NCBI RefSeq assembly: GCF_022758145.1
Contig: NZ_JAJVDH010000003.1
Location: 620,001-684,000 of the forward strand
Origin: Pontibacter vulgaris
GTDB lineage: Bacteria; Bacteroidota; Bacteroidia; Cytophagales; Hymenobacteraceae
Direction: 5' to 3'
DNA length: 64,000 nucleotides
The translations under genes and the position numbers were made by a program. Shown here piece after piece: positions 44,948 to 54,636 of the stretch. How positions within the stretch are numbered: the first letter of the stretch is position 1; the number at the start of each line of letters is the position of its first letter. A model generated the notes under the pieces. It worked only from the letters and a program-made list of their open reading frames with translations, did no database searches and was not told where the DNA came from.

Positions 44948-45877
44948 ATGCCCCAGGTAAAAATCTTTTCCGGATCGGCCTCCCAGTACTTAGCTGAGAA
45001 AATTGCCGCTGCATATGGCACTAAACTCGGCGACCTAACTATCTCCCGCTTCAGCGATGGTGAAATTGGCGTACACTATAACGAGTCGGTACGTGGTGCC
45101 GAAGTTTTTATAGTTCTTTCTACTTTTCCGCCGGCTGATAACCTGATGGAACTGATGTTGCTGGTAGATGCTGCCAAGCGTGCCTCAGCGCATAAGGTAA
45201 TTGTAGTAATGCCTTACTATGGCTACGCCCGCCAGGACAGAAAAGACAAGCCGCGTGTATCGATAGGTGCAAAAGTGCTGGCCAATGCCGTACAGTCTTG
45301 CGGCGCCGACCGCCTGATGACCTGCGACCTGCATGCAGGCCAGATCCAGGGCTTCTTCGATATACCGGTTGATCATCTGGATGGATCGGCCATATTTGTG
45401 CCTTACCTGCGCAGCCTTAACCTGGGCACTAACCTTATCTTCGCTTCTCCGGACGTGGGGGGTGTGGTAAGAACAAGATCATTTGCCAAGAATTTTGGTG
45501 CCGAGATGGTTGTTTGCGATAAGCACCGTGTTCGCGCAAACGAAATTGCTTCTATGCAGGTGATCGGTAATGTGGAAGGTTTGGACGTGGTACTGGTAGA
45601 TGACATGGTAGATACTGCAGGAACTATAACCAAAGCTGCGGAACTACTGAAAGAAAAAGGTGCCAGAACGGTTCGCGCTATTGCTACACACCCTGTACTT
45701 TCGGGCCCGGCTTACGAGCGCATTCAGAATTCTGTACTCGAAGAACTTGTAGTTTCAGATACAATTCCGTTAAAGCAGGATTGCTCTAAAATAAAAGTAT
45801 TGAGCTTCTCTGAGCTGTTTGCCAGAGCCATCAACAACGTAGTAACACACGAGTCTATCAGCTCGCTGTTTATTTAA
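44948..45877 (+). CDS. prs: ribose-phosphate pyrophosphokinase
   Basis: The 309-residue enzyme makes PRPP from ribose-5-phosphate and ATP, feeding purine, pyrimidine, histidine and NAD synthesis. Family blocks include FSDGEIGVHYNESVRG, PYYGYARQDRKDKPR (ATP loop), TCDLHAGQIQGFF and the PRPP-binding VVLVDDMVDTAGTI. It heads the prs-rplY-pth order, which is widely conserved in bacteria. Confidence 0.96.
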   Translation: MPQVKIFSGSASQYLAEKIAAAYGTKLGDLTISRFSDGEIGVHYNESVRGAEVFIVLSTFPPADNLMELMLLVDAAKRASAHKVIVVMPYYGYARQDRKDKPRVSIGAKVLANAVQSCGADRLMTCDLHAGQIQGFFDIPVDHLDGSAIFVPYLRSLNLGTNLIFASPDVGGVVRTRSFAKNFGAEMVVCDKHRVRANEIASMQVIGNVEGLDVVLVDDMVDTAGTITKAAELLKEKGARTVRAIATHPVLSGPAYERIQNSVLEELVVSDTIPLKQDCSKIKVLSFSELFARAINNVVTHESISSLFI

Positions 45878-46034
45878 TTGATTTTTAATTGCTGGTTGTT
45901 TTTCGAAATGATCGGCAATCGGTTTAATATATACTTTTAAGGCAGACCGGGTAGGGAGTTTAAAGGTTGATTTAGAGTTAGTTGTACAGTAAAAGAAAAA
46001 AGCAATCAACAATTTAGCAATCAACAATTAAATC
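45876..46034. repeat. imperfect inverted repeat between prs and rplY
   Basis: The left part carries TTAATTG-type units (TTTTTAATTGCTGGTTG) and the right part carries their complements twice (GCAATCAACAATT). The rplY promoter box follows directly. Confidence 0.6.
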
Positions 46035-46036
46035 CA

Positions 46037-46044
46037 TACCTTTG
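46037..46044 (+). promoter_or_regulatory. probable -7 element for rplY
   Basis: TACCTTTG matches TAnnTTTG, 29 bases before the rplY ATG. A weak TTTA lies about 20 bases upstream. Confidence 0.5.
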
Positions 46045-46073
46045 TGGCCTGAAAATTTTAACAAATTCATTTT

Positions 46074-46658
46074 ATGAAAACTTTAGAGATTATAGGGTTT
46101 AAAAGAGCAAATCTCGGCAAAGCGCAGACAAAAGAACTGCGTAATGAGTCTTATGTACCAGGTGTATTATATGGCGGCGCTGAGCAAGTTCACTTCTACG
46201 CACCAGCTATCCTGTTCAGAGACTTAGTTTATTCTCCAGAAGTATACGAAGTAGACCTGAATATTGAAGGCACACACTACAAAGCTGTGATGCAGGACGT
46301 ACAGTTCCACCCGGTTAACGAAATGCTGTTACACGTTGACTTCCTTGAGCTTCAGGAAGACAAGCCAGTGAAAATGGACATTCCGGTTAAAATGGTTGGT
46401 ACTTCTCCAGGTGTAATTGTTGGTGGTAAGTTAGTAACTAAGCTACGTAAGCTTAAAGTGAAAGCTCTTCCTGCTAACCTTCCTGATTATGTAGAAGTTG
46501 ACATCTCTGAACTTGAACTTGGTAAGTCTATCAAAGTTAACAAGATCAAAGCTGGTAACTACGAGATCCTTACTAACCCGCTTGCTCCGGTAGCAACAGT
46601 TACTATTCCACGTGCTCTTAAGAGTGCACAAATGGAAGAAGCTCGCGGCAAGAAATAA
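46074..46658 (+). CDS. rplY: 50S ribosomal protein L25/general stress protein Ctc
   Basis: The 194-residue two-domain form of L25 binds 5S rRNA. The N-terminal domain runs KTLEIIGFKRANLGKAQTKEL to VDFLELQEDKPVKMDIPV. The C-terminal TL5-type domain follows (GVIVGGKLVTKLRKLKV, PDYVEVDISELELGKSIKV). A terminator follows, then pth. I saw no TATACTT in the gene. Confidence 0.95.
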   Translation: MKTLEIIGFKRANLGKAQTKELRNESYVPGVLYGGAEQVHFYAPAILFRDLVYSPEVYEVDLNIEGTHYKAVMQDVQFHPVNEMLLHVDFLELQEDKPVKMDIPVKMVGTSPGVIVGGKLVTKLRKLKVKALPANLPDYVEVDISELELGKSIKVNKIKAGNYEILTNPLAPVATVTIPRALKSAQMEEARGKK

Positions 46659-46684
46659 GCAGCAAACGCTTTTTATAGTACAAG

Positions 46685-46720
46685 ATCCTGTTCTGCTACA
46701 AGCAGGGCAGGATTTTTTGT
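46685..46720 (+). terminator. terminator after rplY
   Basis: ATCCTGTTCTGC and GCAGGGCAGGAT pair with wobble positions, then a run of six T. Confidence 0.8.
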
Positions 46721-46813
46721 TTAAATTGGTTAGTTAATTAGCAGTTAGATATTAGTCGTTAGACTCTATACTTCACAAGATGAATAAAAACCTAACATCT
46801 ACTGCCTGAGCAA

Positions 46814-47446
46814 ATGCTACAAAGTATAAAACAATGGCTGGGCTTTGCACCGCAGGCTCCTGCCACACCCGAAGATAATAGTATGAAATACCTGATTGTG
46901 GGCCTGGGCAACATAGGTCCTGAATATGCTGACACACGACACAATATCGGTTTTATGGTACTGGATTACCTGGCTGCCAAGTATGAAGGCAAATTTGATG
47001 TTAGCCGCCATGCTTTCGTAACCGAGATCAAGACCAAAGGACGCATATTTGTACTGGTAAAACCTACCACCTACATGAACCTGAGCGGTAAAGCAGTAGG
47101 CCACTACCTGAACAGCCTGAAACTGCCGCCAGAGCAAATGATGGTTATAACCGATGATATAGCCATACCTTTTGGGAAAATACGCATACGAGTTAAAGGT
47201 AGTGCAGGCGGGCATAATGGCCTGAAACACATTGAGCAGACACTGGGCCACAACAACTACCCAAGGCTGCGCTTTGGGGTTGGCGACAGTTTCCATAAAG
47301 GCAAGCAGGTAGACTATGTACTAAGCAAGTTCAGTGCTGATGAACAGATCGAGTTACAGACGCTGATAGAAAAAGCGGCGGATGCCGTGGTCGCTTTTGG
47401 TACCATTGGCCTGGAGCGCGCCATGAACCAGTATAACACCAAGTAA
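46814..47446 (+). CDS. pth: peptidyl-tRNA hydrolase
   Basis: The product is 210 residues, or 187 if begun at the internal ATG at 46883 (MKYLIVGLGNIGPEY), where the known family starts; the 23-residue extension is unmatched. The enzyme frees tRNA from dropped peptidyl-tRNA. The active residues lie in YADTRHNIGFMVLD (His), VKPTTYMNLSG (Asn), ITDDIAIPFGKIRIR (Asp) and GSAGGHNGLKHIE. A loose inverted repeat precedes the gene. Confidence 0.94.
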   Translation: MLQSIKQWLGFAPQAPATPEDNSMKYLIVGLGNIGPEYADTRHNIGFMVLDYLAAKYEGKFDVSRHAFVTEIKTKGRIFVLVKPTTYMNLSGKAVGHYLNSLKLPPEQMMVITDDIAIPFGKIRIRVKGSAGGHNGLKHIEQTLGHNNYPRLRFGVGDSFHKGKQVDYVLSKFSADEQIELQTLIEKAADAVVAFGTIGLERAMNQYNTK

Positions 47447-47453
47447 AACTTAC

Positions 47454-48521
47454 ATGAACAGCAGAATATCATCGCTGGATTACCTACGGGGCTTTGCAGC
47501 CTTTGGTATTCTGGCTTACCACTTCATTAGCTGGAGCTATGGCCATTTGCCAGCCGATAGCTTTCTGGGGCGTGTGGGCTTGTATGGTGTTGCTGTATTC
47601 TATGTACTTAGTGGCCTGACGCTTTACCATGTGTACGAGCAAAAGCTTGTACCTACGCGTACTACCATAGCAGATTTTTACCTGAAGCGGGTGTTCAGGC
47701 TGATGCCTTTGCTGTGGGTAGTAATGGCGGCATATGTAGTGGTGGCACCCGAGTTCCGTGAACTGCAAATGATCCTTCTGAATTACACCGGGCTTTTTGG
47801 CTTTGTAAGCTGGGATAAAGCCATTGGCACAGGCGTATGGTCGATCGGGAACGAGTTGGTGTTTTATGCCCTATTCCCACTTTTTATTTTTGCGGCTAAG
47901 TATAGCAGGCTCTCCTTTATACTGCTGTGTGTCTTGTTTTTAGGTGTGGCTTTATACTTTGCCTATAGCTTGGTTTCACCTTCTGTTATACTTGAACAGC
48001 AGTGGCACTTGTATGTTAACCCGCTCAACCAGGTATTCCTGTTTTTAGGAGGCTGCGCTTTAGGCCGTTTCAGTAAGTATAAAAATTTTACTCCTGCGCT
48101 AACTGCAGCATTGTTGCTGGCCGCTATACTTATCTTCAGTTTTTACCCCACGCCTGTTGCCTCATCAGCAATCGTTACGGGTTTTAACCGCTTTGTATTT
48201 GCTGGCTGCTGTTTTATGGCTTGTTTGGCGATGTATAAACTCCCTTTAGTGCTGCCAGAGTTACCGGGCAAAGCGTTGAAAATACTGGGCGAAGTGAGTT
48301 ATGGTTTATACTTGCTGCACCCCTTAGTATATAAAGTTTTTGATGCGAAGCCATTCGGGCTGGCACCCTGGCTGGTTGTTATACTTTCTACCATTACAAG
48401 TATAGGCCTGAGCTACTTTGTCTATCATAAATTCGAGGTCCCGTTTATCAGGTTAGGGCAGAAAGTAAGCAAGCAACTTCTCACCTCCCGGGAAATTCAG
48501 AACACGTCAGTAACCAGGTAA
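47454..48521 (+). CDS. acyltransferase 3 family membrane protein
   Basis: The 355-residue OafA/YrhL-type protein has about ten membrane helices. The family start RISSLDYLRGFAAFGILAYHF carries the essential His, and FYLKRVFRLMPLLWVV is the second hallmark. GVWSIGNELVFYALFPL follows. Such proteins acylate surface sugars using cytosolic acyl-CoA. The gene is seven bases after pth, but a functional link is unlikely. TATACTT copies are unusually dense here. Confidence 0.88.
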   Translation: MNSRISSLDYLRGFAAFGILAYHFISWSYGHLPADSFLGRVGLYGVAVFYVLSGLTLYHVYEQKLVPTRTTIADFYLKRVFRLMPLLWVVMAAYVVVAPEFRELQMILLNYTGLFGFVSWDKAIGTGVWSIGNELVFYALFPLFIFAAKYSRLSFILLCVLFLGVALYFAYSLVSPSVILEQQWHLYVNPLNQVFLFLGGCALGRFSKYKNFTPALTAALLLAAILIFSFYPTPVASSAIVTGFNRFVFAGCCFMACLAMYKLPLVLPELPGKALKILGEVSYGLYLLHPLVYKVFDAKPFGLAPWLVVILSTITSIGLSYFVYHKFEVPFIRLGQKVSKQLLTSREIQNTSVTR

Positions 48522-48647
48522 GCATCCGGGAGCTCTTTCAGGCTGTATCCCGGATTTTATACTTCAAAGTGTATAATTTTTAGCCAGGCACATTTTTGTT
48601 TCCGGCTAAAAAACTACATTTACTATTATGCCAATTCCCCCGCGACT

Positions 48648-49907
48648 ATGAAGAAAGTACTTTTGCTTTACCGTAACGCTTTTGGCGGCCTCTCCCGGCA
48701 AGCCTGGATGATGTCGCTGGTGATGTTTATAAACCGAAGCGGGGCCATGGTTACGCCTTTCCTGGGCGTTTACCTGACAGAGGTACTGGATTATAGTTTA
48801 AAGGAAGCCGGGGCTATACTTAGTATCTATGGTATGGGCTCTGTTTGCGGTTCGTTCCTGGGTGGATGGCTTACAGATAAAATAGGCCATTTTAAGGTGC
48901 AATGTATGAGCCTGCTGGTAGGCGGCAGTTTATACTTTTTATTACTTAACCTAAAACAGTTTGAATATTTGGCAGCCGGTGTATTTATACTTAGCCTTGT
49001 AAACGATACGTTAAGGCCAGCCAACTCCGCCTCCATTGCCTCTTATGCCAAACCTGAAAATGTAACAAGAGCATTCTCGCTTAACCGTATGGCCTTAAAC
49101 CTTGGCTTCTCGGTAGGCCCGGCTTTGGGTGGTTTGCTGGCGGCAGTTTCGTACAGGTGGCTATTTATAGCAGATGGCGCTACCTGCATTGCGGCGGGTA
49201 TTTTCTTCTTTTTATACTTCCGTAACCAGCAAGGGCATCGCCCACAACACCATAAAACACAGCATTCTAAAGCTACTGCCCGCTCCCCTTACAAGGATCT
49301 TACATTCATACTATTTGTAATTTTCTGCAGTTGCTTCGCCATTGTCTTTTTCCAGTTCATTACTACCTTGCCGCTGTATTACCGCCAGGTTTATACTTTA
49401 CCGGAAAGTAAAATTGGCGGCCTGCTGGCCATGAATGGGGTTGTTGTGTTCCTGCTCGAAATGCTGGCTGTATACCTTATTGCCGATCGCATCAAAAAAT
49501 CCATACTTATTCCGGGAGGTGTGTTGATACTGGGTGCTTCTTTTGTGCTGCTTAACCTGGTTGGTAATATTGGCGTACTGTATGCTTCTATGCTGCTGCT
49601 AAGTATAGCCGAAATAATGGCAATGCCCTTTATGGCTACTTTAACCGTGGAACGCTCAAACGATAGTAACCGGGGTGCTTACATGGGGCTATATACCATC
49701 TCTTATTCTGCTGCCCACATACTTGCACCTTACCTGGGCACAAGCTTGGTAGCTGCATTCGGATTTGCTTCGCTTTGGTGGGCTACCGGCGGGCTGGCTA
49801 TTTTTACTGCAATAGGTTTATACTTTGTTGTGCAGCACATGGAACGCGAAAAGCTTCAGGAGCAAGCTTTTGTTGCCTCCGGCGAGGCAGGTATAACAGT
49901 TAGTTAG
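48648..49907 (+). CDS. major facilitator superfamily transporter
   Basis: The 419-residue protein has twelve predicted helices. The loop 2-3 signature appears as GSFLGGWLTDKIGHFKVQ, and NRMALNLGFSVGPALGGLLAA marks helix 5. A central cytosolic loop is rich in His, Gln and Lys. The substrate is unknown; drug or peptide efflux are typical for this subgroup. Many TATACTT copies lie in the gene in different frames. Confidence 0.87.
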   Translation: MKKVLLLYRNAFGGLSRQAWMMSLVMFINRSGAMVTPFLGVYLTEVLDYSLKEAGAILSIYGMGSVCGSFLGGWLTDKIGHFKVQCMSLLVGGSLYFLLLNLKQFEYLAAGVFILSLVNDTLRPANSASIASYAKPENVTRAFSLNRMALNLGFSVGPALGGLLAAVSYRWLFIADGATCIAAGIFFFLYFRNQQGHRPQHHKTQHSKATARSPYKDLTFILFVIFCSCFAIVFFQFITTLPLYYRQVYTLPESKIGGLLAMNGVVVFLLEMLAVYLIADRIKKSILIPGGVLILGASFVLLNLVGNIGVLYASMLLLSIAEIMAMPFMATLTVERSNDSNRGAYMGLYTISYSAAHILAPYLGTSLVAAFGFASLWWATGGLAIFTAIGLYFVVQHMEREKLQEQAFVASGEAGITVS

Positions 49908-50041
49908 CCTAATTTATCATTCCAACCGTAAAACTACAGTTAATTTATATTATATTTGATTTTTTACAGAGATCACAACCTTAAAGACTAACAGGGCCTT
50001 TAGAATCGTGTTATCTAGAGTTAGGTATCTGTTTCAGCTTT

Positions 50042-50470
50042 ATGAAAAAAGAAATAAGCAACGCTTTCGGGAAAATCTTCCTGACAATAGAATACATCGA
50101 GAAAAATAATTTAACCCATAACAATTGGTTAGGGTACCAGACTTTGGATGGAATTATGCTGGGCGCAGACCAGTGCATTGATGTAATTTCCTTTTATAAA
50201 TGCCCATACCTGCTAAATGATAACCGTTTGGTAGTAGGCCCCTGGGACCATGCCCTGGAGTGGATAGCCAACAACTGGACACCTCGTGCCATTAAAGCCG
50301 GACTTACGCATTTTGCCCATGTGGTAAGCCCCGAATCATTTGCGGCCTTATCTGCAGAAGCCATGAACGCCAAAATTGGTGATTCTTTTCAAATGCAGAT
50401 CTTCGGCGATTTTGATGAAGCGAAAAAGTGGTTACTGGCCGCCCAGCAAGAAAAGGAAATGGCAGTATAA
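50042..50470 (+). CDS. hypothetical protein, STAS/SpoIIAA-like fold possible
   Basis: The 142-residue cytosolic protein has no membrane segment. Its end FQMQIFGDFDEAKKWLLAAQ resembles the final helix of SpoIIAA-like proteins, and YKCPYLLNDNRLVVGPWDHALEWIANNW suggests an alpha/beta domain. The assignment is inference from pattern only. It converges on metG through a shared terminator. Confidence 0.55.
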   Translation: MKKEISNAFGKIFLTIEYIEKNNLTHNNWLGYQTLDGIMLGADQCIDVISFYKCPYLLNDNRLVVGPWDHALEWIANNWTPRAIKAGLTHFAHVVSPESFAALSAEAMNAKIGDSFQMQIFGDFDEAKKWLLAAQQEKEMAV

Positions 50471-50497
50471 ACTGGTTCAATTCCTGACCGGAAACAG

Positions 50498-50533
50498 AAA
50501 GGCCTCATGCTAAATACATGAGGCCTTTTTGTT
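50498..50533. terminator. bidirectional terminator between convergent genes
   Basis: AAAGGCCTCATG and CATGAGGCCTTT are perfect arms around a 7-base loop. T residues follow on the plus strand. Confidence 0.9.
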
Positions 50534-50557
50534 ATTTATCAGCTGCCTGGTTTATAC

Positions 50558-52597
50558 TTAGCTAACGCCGCCGCCATTCATAATTTGTTTGCTTGGCTGC
50601 ACAAATGCTAGAGACCCATCTGAGTTCTCTGCCATCAGGATCATGCCTTGGCTCGTGATGCCTTTTATATCGCGTGGCGCCAGGTTTACAAGTATACTTA
50701 CCTGCTGGCCAATGATATCTTCCGGGTTAAAGAACTCCGCTATGCCGCTTACTACCGTGCGCTGGTCTATACCTGTATCTATGGTTAGTTTCAGGAGCTT
50801 TTTGGTTTTGGCTACTTTCTCGGCGGCAAGTATAGTTCCGATCCGGATATCCATTTTAGAGAATTCCTCGAAGGTAATATTCTCCTTGGCCGGCTCAGCT
50901 ACTGCATTGGCTGCTTCGTTTGCCTTTTTTGTATCCAGTAGTTTCTGTACCTGTGCTTCTACGGCAGCATCTTCTATTTTTTCAAACATCAGTTCCGGTG
51001 TACCAATTACATGCCCAACAGCTAACAGATCAGCAGCGCCGGCTTCAGCCCACTTACCAACCGGCTTATTCAGCATATTAGATAACTTTTGTGCAGAAGC
51101 AGGCAGGAATGGCTCCATCAGGATGTTCAGGCTGGCAGAAATCTGCAGCGCTATGTTCATGATGGTTTTCACGCGTTCCTCATCTGTTTTTATCAGCTTC
51201 CAAGGTTCGGTGTCGGCCAGGTATTTATTACCTAAACGTGCCAGGTTCATCAGTTCGCTCAAGGCATCACGGAAACGGTAGCGCTCCAGGTAAGTAGAAA
51301 TTACCAACGGCATACCTTCCAACACGCCCAGCACTTCTTTGTCGTAATCTGTCAGTTCGCCGCGCTCCGGCACAGCGCCATTGTAATACTTTTGCGTGAG
51401 TACAACAGCACGGTTAATGAAGTTACCAAGTATGGCCAGCAGCTCGTTGTTGTTACGCGACTGGTAATCTTTCCAGGTGAAGTCGTTGTCTTTTGTTTCC
51501 GGGGCGTTGGCGCAAAGCATGTAGCGCAGCACGTCGCCTTTGCCCGGGAAATCCTGCAGGTACTCATGCAACCAAACGGCCCAGTTACGCGAGGTAGAGA
51601 TCTTGTCACCTTCCAGGTTCAGGAACTCGTTGGCAGGCACGTTATCCGGTAAAATATAGTCGCCATGCGCTTTTAGCATAGCCGGGAAAATAATGCAATG
51701 GAAAACAATATTGTCTTTGCCGATAAAGTGTACCAATTTGGTTTCCTTGTCTTTCCAGTATTTTTCCCAATCAGGCGTAAGCGCTTTGGTAGCAGAAATA
51801 TAACCGATAGGAGCATCGAACCATACATACAACACTTTGCCTTCGGCGCCTTTAACAGGCACCGGCACGCCCCAGTCCAGGTCGCGGGTTACGGCACGAG
51901 GCTGCAGCCCTTGGTCTATCCAGCTTTTGCACTGGCCGTATACGTTTGGTTTCCAGTCGCTTTTATGGCCTTCCACGATCCATTCGCGCAGCCAGGCTTC
52001 ATACTCGTTAAGCGGCAGGTACCAGTGCTTAGTTTCGCGCATTACCGGCACGGCGCCGCTTAAGGTACTTTTCGGGTTAATCAGGTCGGTTGCATTCAGG
52101 GTAGAGCCACAGCTTTCGCACTGGTCGCCGTAGGCATTCTCGTTTCCGCACTTAGGGCAGGTACCCACAATATAACGGTCTGCCAGAAATTGCTTTGCTT
52201 CTTCGTCGTAGTACTGCTGCGTGGTCTGCTCTATAAATTTACCATCGTTGTATAGCTTCAGGAAAAAATCAGAGGCTGTTTCGTGGTGTATTTTAGAAGA
52301 AGTACGGTCGTAGATATCAAACGAAACATTGAAATCTTCGAAAGATTGTTTGATCAGTTCATGGTATTTATCAACTGCCTGCTGCGGCGTGATACCTTCT
52401 TTTTTAGCACGTATCGTGATCGGAACACCGTGTTCATCAGAGCCACAGATAAATTTCACGTCGCGGTTCTGGGCACGCAGGTAGCGCACATAAATATCGG
52501 CAGGCAGGTATACGCCCGCCAGGTGCCCGATGTGTACCGGTCCGTTTGCATAAGGCAAAGCAGCGGTTACTGTATATCTTTTATAATTTTCAGCCAT
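50558..52597 (-). CDS. metG: methionyl-tRNA synthetase
   Basis: The product is 679 residues from [19 protein letters not shown]; an ATG seven codons upstream is possible. The class I HIGH motif is exact (residues 22-25), the zinc knuckle reads [18 protein letters not shown], and the KMSKS loop is the variant KISTS. The anticodon-binding helical domain follows. A C-terminal OB-fold tRNA-binding domain (from about [20 protein letters not shown]) completes the long form of the enzyme. It supplies Met-tRNA for initiation and elongation. Confidence 0.96.
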   Translation of the reverse strand: MAENYKRYTVTAALPYANGPVHIGHLAGVYLPADIYVRYLRAQNRDVKFICGSDEHGVPITIRAKKEGITPQQAVDKYHELIKQSFEDFNVSFDIYDRTSSKIHHETASDFFLKLYNDGKFIEQTTQQYYDEEAKQFLADRYIVGTCPKCGNENAYGDQCESCGSTLNATDLINPKSTLSGAVPVMRETKHWYLPLNEYEAWLREWIVEGHKSDWKPNVYGQCKSWIDQGLQPRAVTRDLDWGVPVPVKGAEGKVLYVWFDAPIGYISATKALTPDWEKYWKDKETKLVHFIGKDNIVFHCIIFPAMLKAHGDYILPDNVPANEFLNLEGDKISTSRNWAVWLHEYLQDFPGKGDVLRYMLCANAPETKDNDFTWKDYQSRNNNELLAILGNFINRAVVLTQKYYNGAVPERGELTDYDKEVLGVLEGMPLVISTYLERYRFRDALSELMNLARLGNKYLADTEPWKLIKTDEERVKTIMNIALQISASLNILMEPFLPASAQKLSNMLNKPVGKWAEAGAADLLAVGHVIGTPELMFEKIEDAAVEAQVQKLLDTKKANEAANAVAEPAKENITFEEFSKMDIRIGTILAAEKVAKTKKLLKLTIDTGIDQRTVVSGIAEFFNPEDIIGQQVSILVNLAPRDIKGITSQGMILMAENSDGSLAFVQPSKQIMNGGGVS

Positions 52598-52736
52598 AGG
52601 TTCTGTTTGAGATAGCAAATATACGAATAGTGCGCCTAATGTACCTCCCCTGCCTGCACATCACTTTAATTCAGGTTTACAACTGCCTAAGCTGCCGGTT
52701 TTTCGTACACTCAACATCACTTATTTTATACTTTAC

Positions 52737-52952
52737 ATGAAGCAGCAAAACAGCCCGCGCACATCTAAAAAGAACGCCGAAAAACTGGGGCAAGAAACTG
52801 AAGGAAAAAATCTAAAGGCTAACCCTGCGCCCGATAATGATACCAGAGAATCAGATACGACCGCGCCCGACCATGAAGTATACGTAGACCTAGAACCGGA
52901 CGAACTACACCCGGATGAGGAACCGCTGGATGTAGATGAAGAAGAAAGATAG
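52737..52952 (+). CDS. small acidic disordered protein
   Basis: The 71-residue protein is fully hydrophilic. It has a basic start (MKQQNSPRTSKKNAEKLGQE) and a highly acidic end (VYVDLEPDELHPDEEPLDV...EEER), consistent with intrinsic disorder. No family is recognised. A perfect 18-bp hairpin follows, which supports it being a transcribed unit. Confidence 0.5.
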   Translation: MKQQNSPRTSKKNAEKLGQETEGKNLKANPAPDNDTRESDTTAPDHEVYVDLEPDELHPDEEPLDVDEEER

Positions 52953-52966
52953 TATGAAAGTATTTT

Positions 52967-53010
52967 AACTGAAACGCCCTGCCAATTGCTACTGGCAGGG
53001 CGTTTCAGTT
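52967..53010. terminator. terminator with perfect 18-bp arms
   Basis: AACTGAAACGCCCTGCCA faces its exact complement, between two convergent small genes. Confidence 0.88.
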
Positions 53011-53014
53011 AAAA

Positions 53015-53347
53015 TTAATTTACCCGTTTTTTAGTTTTAAAGGGCCGTTGCACATTGTGATGCACAGTATCAATGGGGGCATTTGGCAGTTGCTGCGGCC
53101 TGAGCATGGGTGGCGTGGTGGCCGGGCTGTTACTGCCTTGCTCCTCTATGTTACGCTTGCGGTTTATATCGCTCGACTGCTCGTTCATTTGCCTGCGCAG
53201 TTCAGCATTGTTTCCTCTTTCGAACTGCACACGCCTGTCATTATCCGGGTTTGCCGGCAAATTACCACTTCCCTCCGACAGCGATGTACAAGCCACCATG
53301 CCAAACAAAAGTAATATTCCCCAACTGCCAGTTTTATACTTTGCCAT
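53015..53347 (-). CDS. small hydrophilic lipoprotein
   Basis: The 110-residue product has a lipoprotein signal (GILLLFGMVAC, with Cys20 as the lipid site). A low-complexity Asn/Gln/Pro-rich mature part and a basic end (RPFKTKKRVN) follow. It is probably disordered and membrane-anchored. There is no known family. Confidence 0.55.
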   Translation of the reverse strand: MAKYKTGSWGILLLFGMVACTSLSEGSGNLPANPDNDRRVQFERGNNAELRRQMNEQSSDINRKRNIEEQGSNSPATTPPMLRPQQLPNAPIDTVHHNVQRPFKTKKRVN

Positions 53348-53424
53348 ACTTCAGTCATTTTTCAGTTTAGGTGAAAAACACCTGCTTATACTTTAGTCTT
53401 ACGAAGTACAAAGTATAAATGCTC

Positions 53425-53685
53425 TTACTTAGCTTCGCTCAGCGACTTGTAGCCTACCTGCGTTAACATAAGCCCATCGGGAGCCGGGTTTACATAAGCT
53501 AGTTTGGCAAGGTGTTGTTCAGCTTCCTGTTGCACGTCTTTATACTTTGGGTAACGCTCCTGCAAGTATGGGTACAAATCCTGGTAGTTTAACACTTCGC
53601 CTTCCTGCACATTCATTTCTTTAAAAGCATTCATAATGCTTTGTGCGGTATTCTCTATATTTTCTGCTTCTGATGAAAGAGCCAT
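53425..53685 (-). CDS. small hypothetical protein
   Basis: The 86-residue protein is a helical, slightly acidic product with YQDLYPYLQERYPKYKDVQQEA and a final LTQVGYKSLSEAK. The layout recalls small winged-helix or stand-alone helical proteins, but no family can be named. It starts about 47 bases after a long inverted repeat on its own strand. Confidence 0.5.
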   Translation of the reverse strand: MALSSEAENIENTAQSIMNAFKEMNVQEGEVLNYQDLYPYLQERYPKYKDVQQEAEQHLAKLAYVNPAPDGLMLTQVGYKSLSEAK

Positions 53686-53732
53686 AGTTTTAGGTTTAAT
53701 AGGTTTGGATAAAAGATACGGCTCAGCGTTGT

Positions 53733-53876
53733 TAATTGTTAATTGCCAGTTGTTGATTGTTTTATTGCTGCTTGTTAGGTGGTTAATTATTTGAACAGGC
53801 TACAAACCATAAAAACCTGGTATCATCTAATCATATAAACCTGACTTAAACAATTAACTATCAACAATCAACTAAC
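53733..53876. repeat. long spaced inverted repeat made of GTTAATTGTT-type units
   Basis: The left arm (GTTAATTGTTAATTG, GTTGTTGATTGTTT) and the right arm (AAACAATTAACTATC, AACAATCAACTAAC) are complementary in their ends. They are separated by about 80 bases, between msrB and the small gene downstream on the minus strand. Confidence 0.7.
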
Positions 53877-53885
53877 ATGTAGCTA

Positions 53886-54419
53886 TCACTTTTTCTTAAA
53901 GCCCAAAGCCACTGAATTAAGGCAGTAACGCAGCCCGGTTGGCTTGGGGCCATCTTCAAAAACGTGGCCTAAATGCGACCCGCAGCGCCCGCAAACAACT
54001 TCCGCACGCACCATGCCCATACTTTTGTCAGGCACTTCCTTTACCTTTTTAGCAGAGATGGGTTTAAAAAAACTAGGCCAGCCGGTACCAGAGTCGAATT
54101 TGGTATCGGAGGTAAAAAGCTCGTTGCCGCAAGCAGCGCAGGTATAAATTCCTTTCTCTTTATAGTTATTATACTTCCCTGAAAAAGCCCGCTCGGTTCC
54201 CTTCTTTCGCATCACATAATACTGCTCCGGGGTCATTTCTTTCTTCCATTGGGCATCCGTTTTTATCACAGTATCTTGTGTGGCCTTACTATTATTTGCT
54301 GATACGGGTGAAATAGAAGAAGTATAGCCAGCCTTAGTATCTGGCTTTTCCTGCTGGGCACAGGCCTGTAAATGCAGTAGTGCCAACAAGCTGATCGTAA
54401 ATACATAAGTTGCTTTCAT
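53886..54419 (-). CDS. msrB: lipid-anchored peptide-methionine (R)-S-oxide reductase
   Basis: The product is 177 residues from [20 protein letters not shown], a lipoprotein signal, so the enzyme acts outside the cytoplasm. The MsrB domain (from about residue 50) has two CxxC zinc pairs, TCAACGNEL and [10 protein letters not shown], the [11 protein letters not shown] block and the catalytic Cys in [11 protein letters not shown]. It would repair oxidised methionine in envelope proteins. An upstream in-frame ATG is less likely because it would delay the signal sequence. Confidence 0.93.
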   Translation of the reverse strand: MKATYVFTISLLALLHLQACAQQEKPDTKAGYTSSISPVSANNSKATQDTVIKTDAQWKKEMTPEQYYVMRKKGTERAFSGKYNNYKEKGIYTCAACGNELFTSDTKFDSGTGWPSFFKPISAKKVKEVPDKSMGMVRAEVVCGRCGSHLGHVFEDGPKPTGLRYCLNSVALGFKKK

Positions 54420-54636
54420 ACTTATACTTACGAGGCAAATCATAGCCTGGCTTTCGCTGGTTTTACTTATTTTTTATGTGATTGAACAAACGTTGTCTGG
54501 CTTGTGTTAGCCTCCATAACCAGTGTCATTACATTGGCAGCGAAGTACTTAATACAACCATAACCTGTTTATTTCGAGCAGCATACTAATAATGTGAAGG
54601 CTTTTTAGTACTTTTGCGGCTCGAAAACCCAATTCA

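Noticed and set aside
46729-46800. Possible inverted repeat before pth
   Set aside because: Arms around GCAGTTAGATATTAG and CTAACATCTACTGC pair only loosely; too weak to list as an element.
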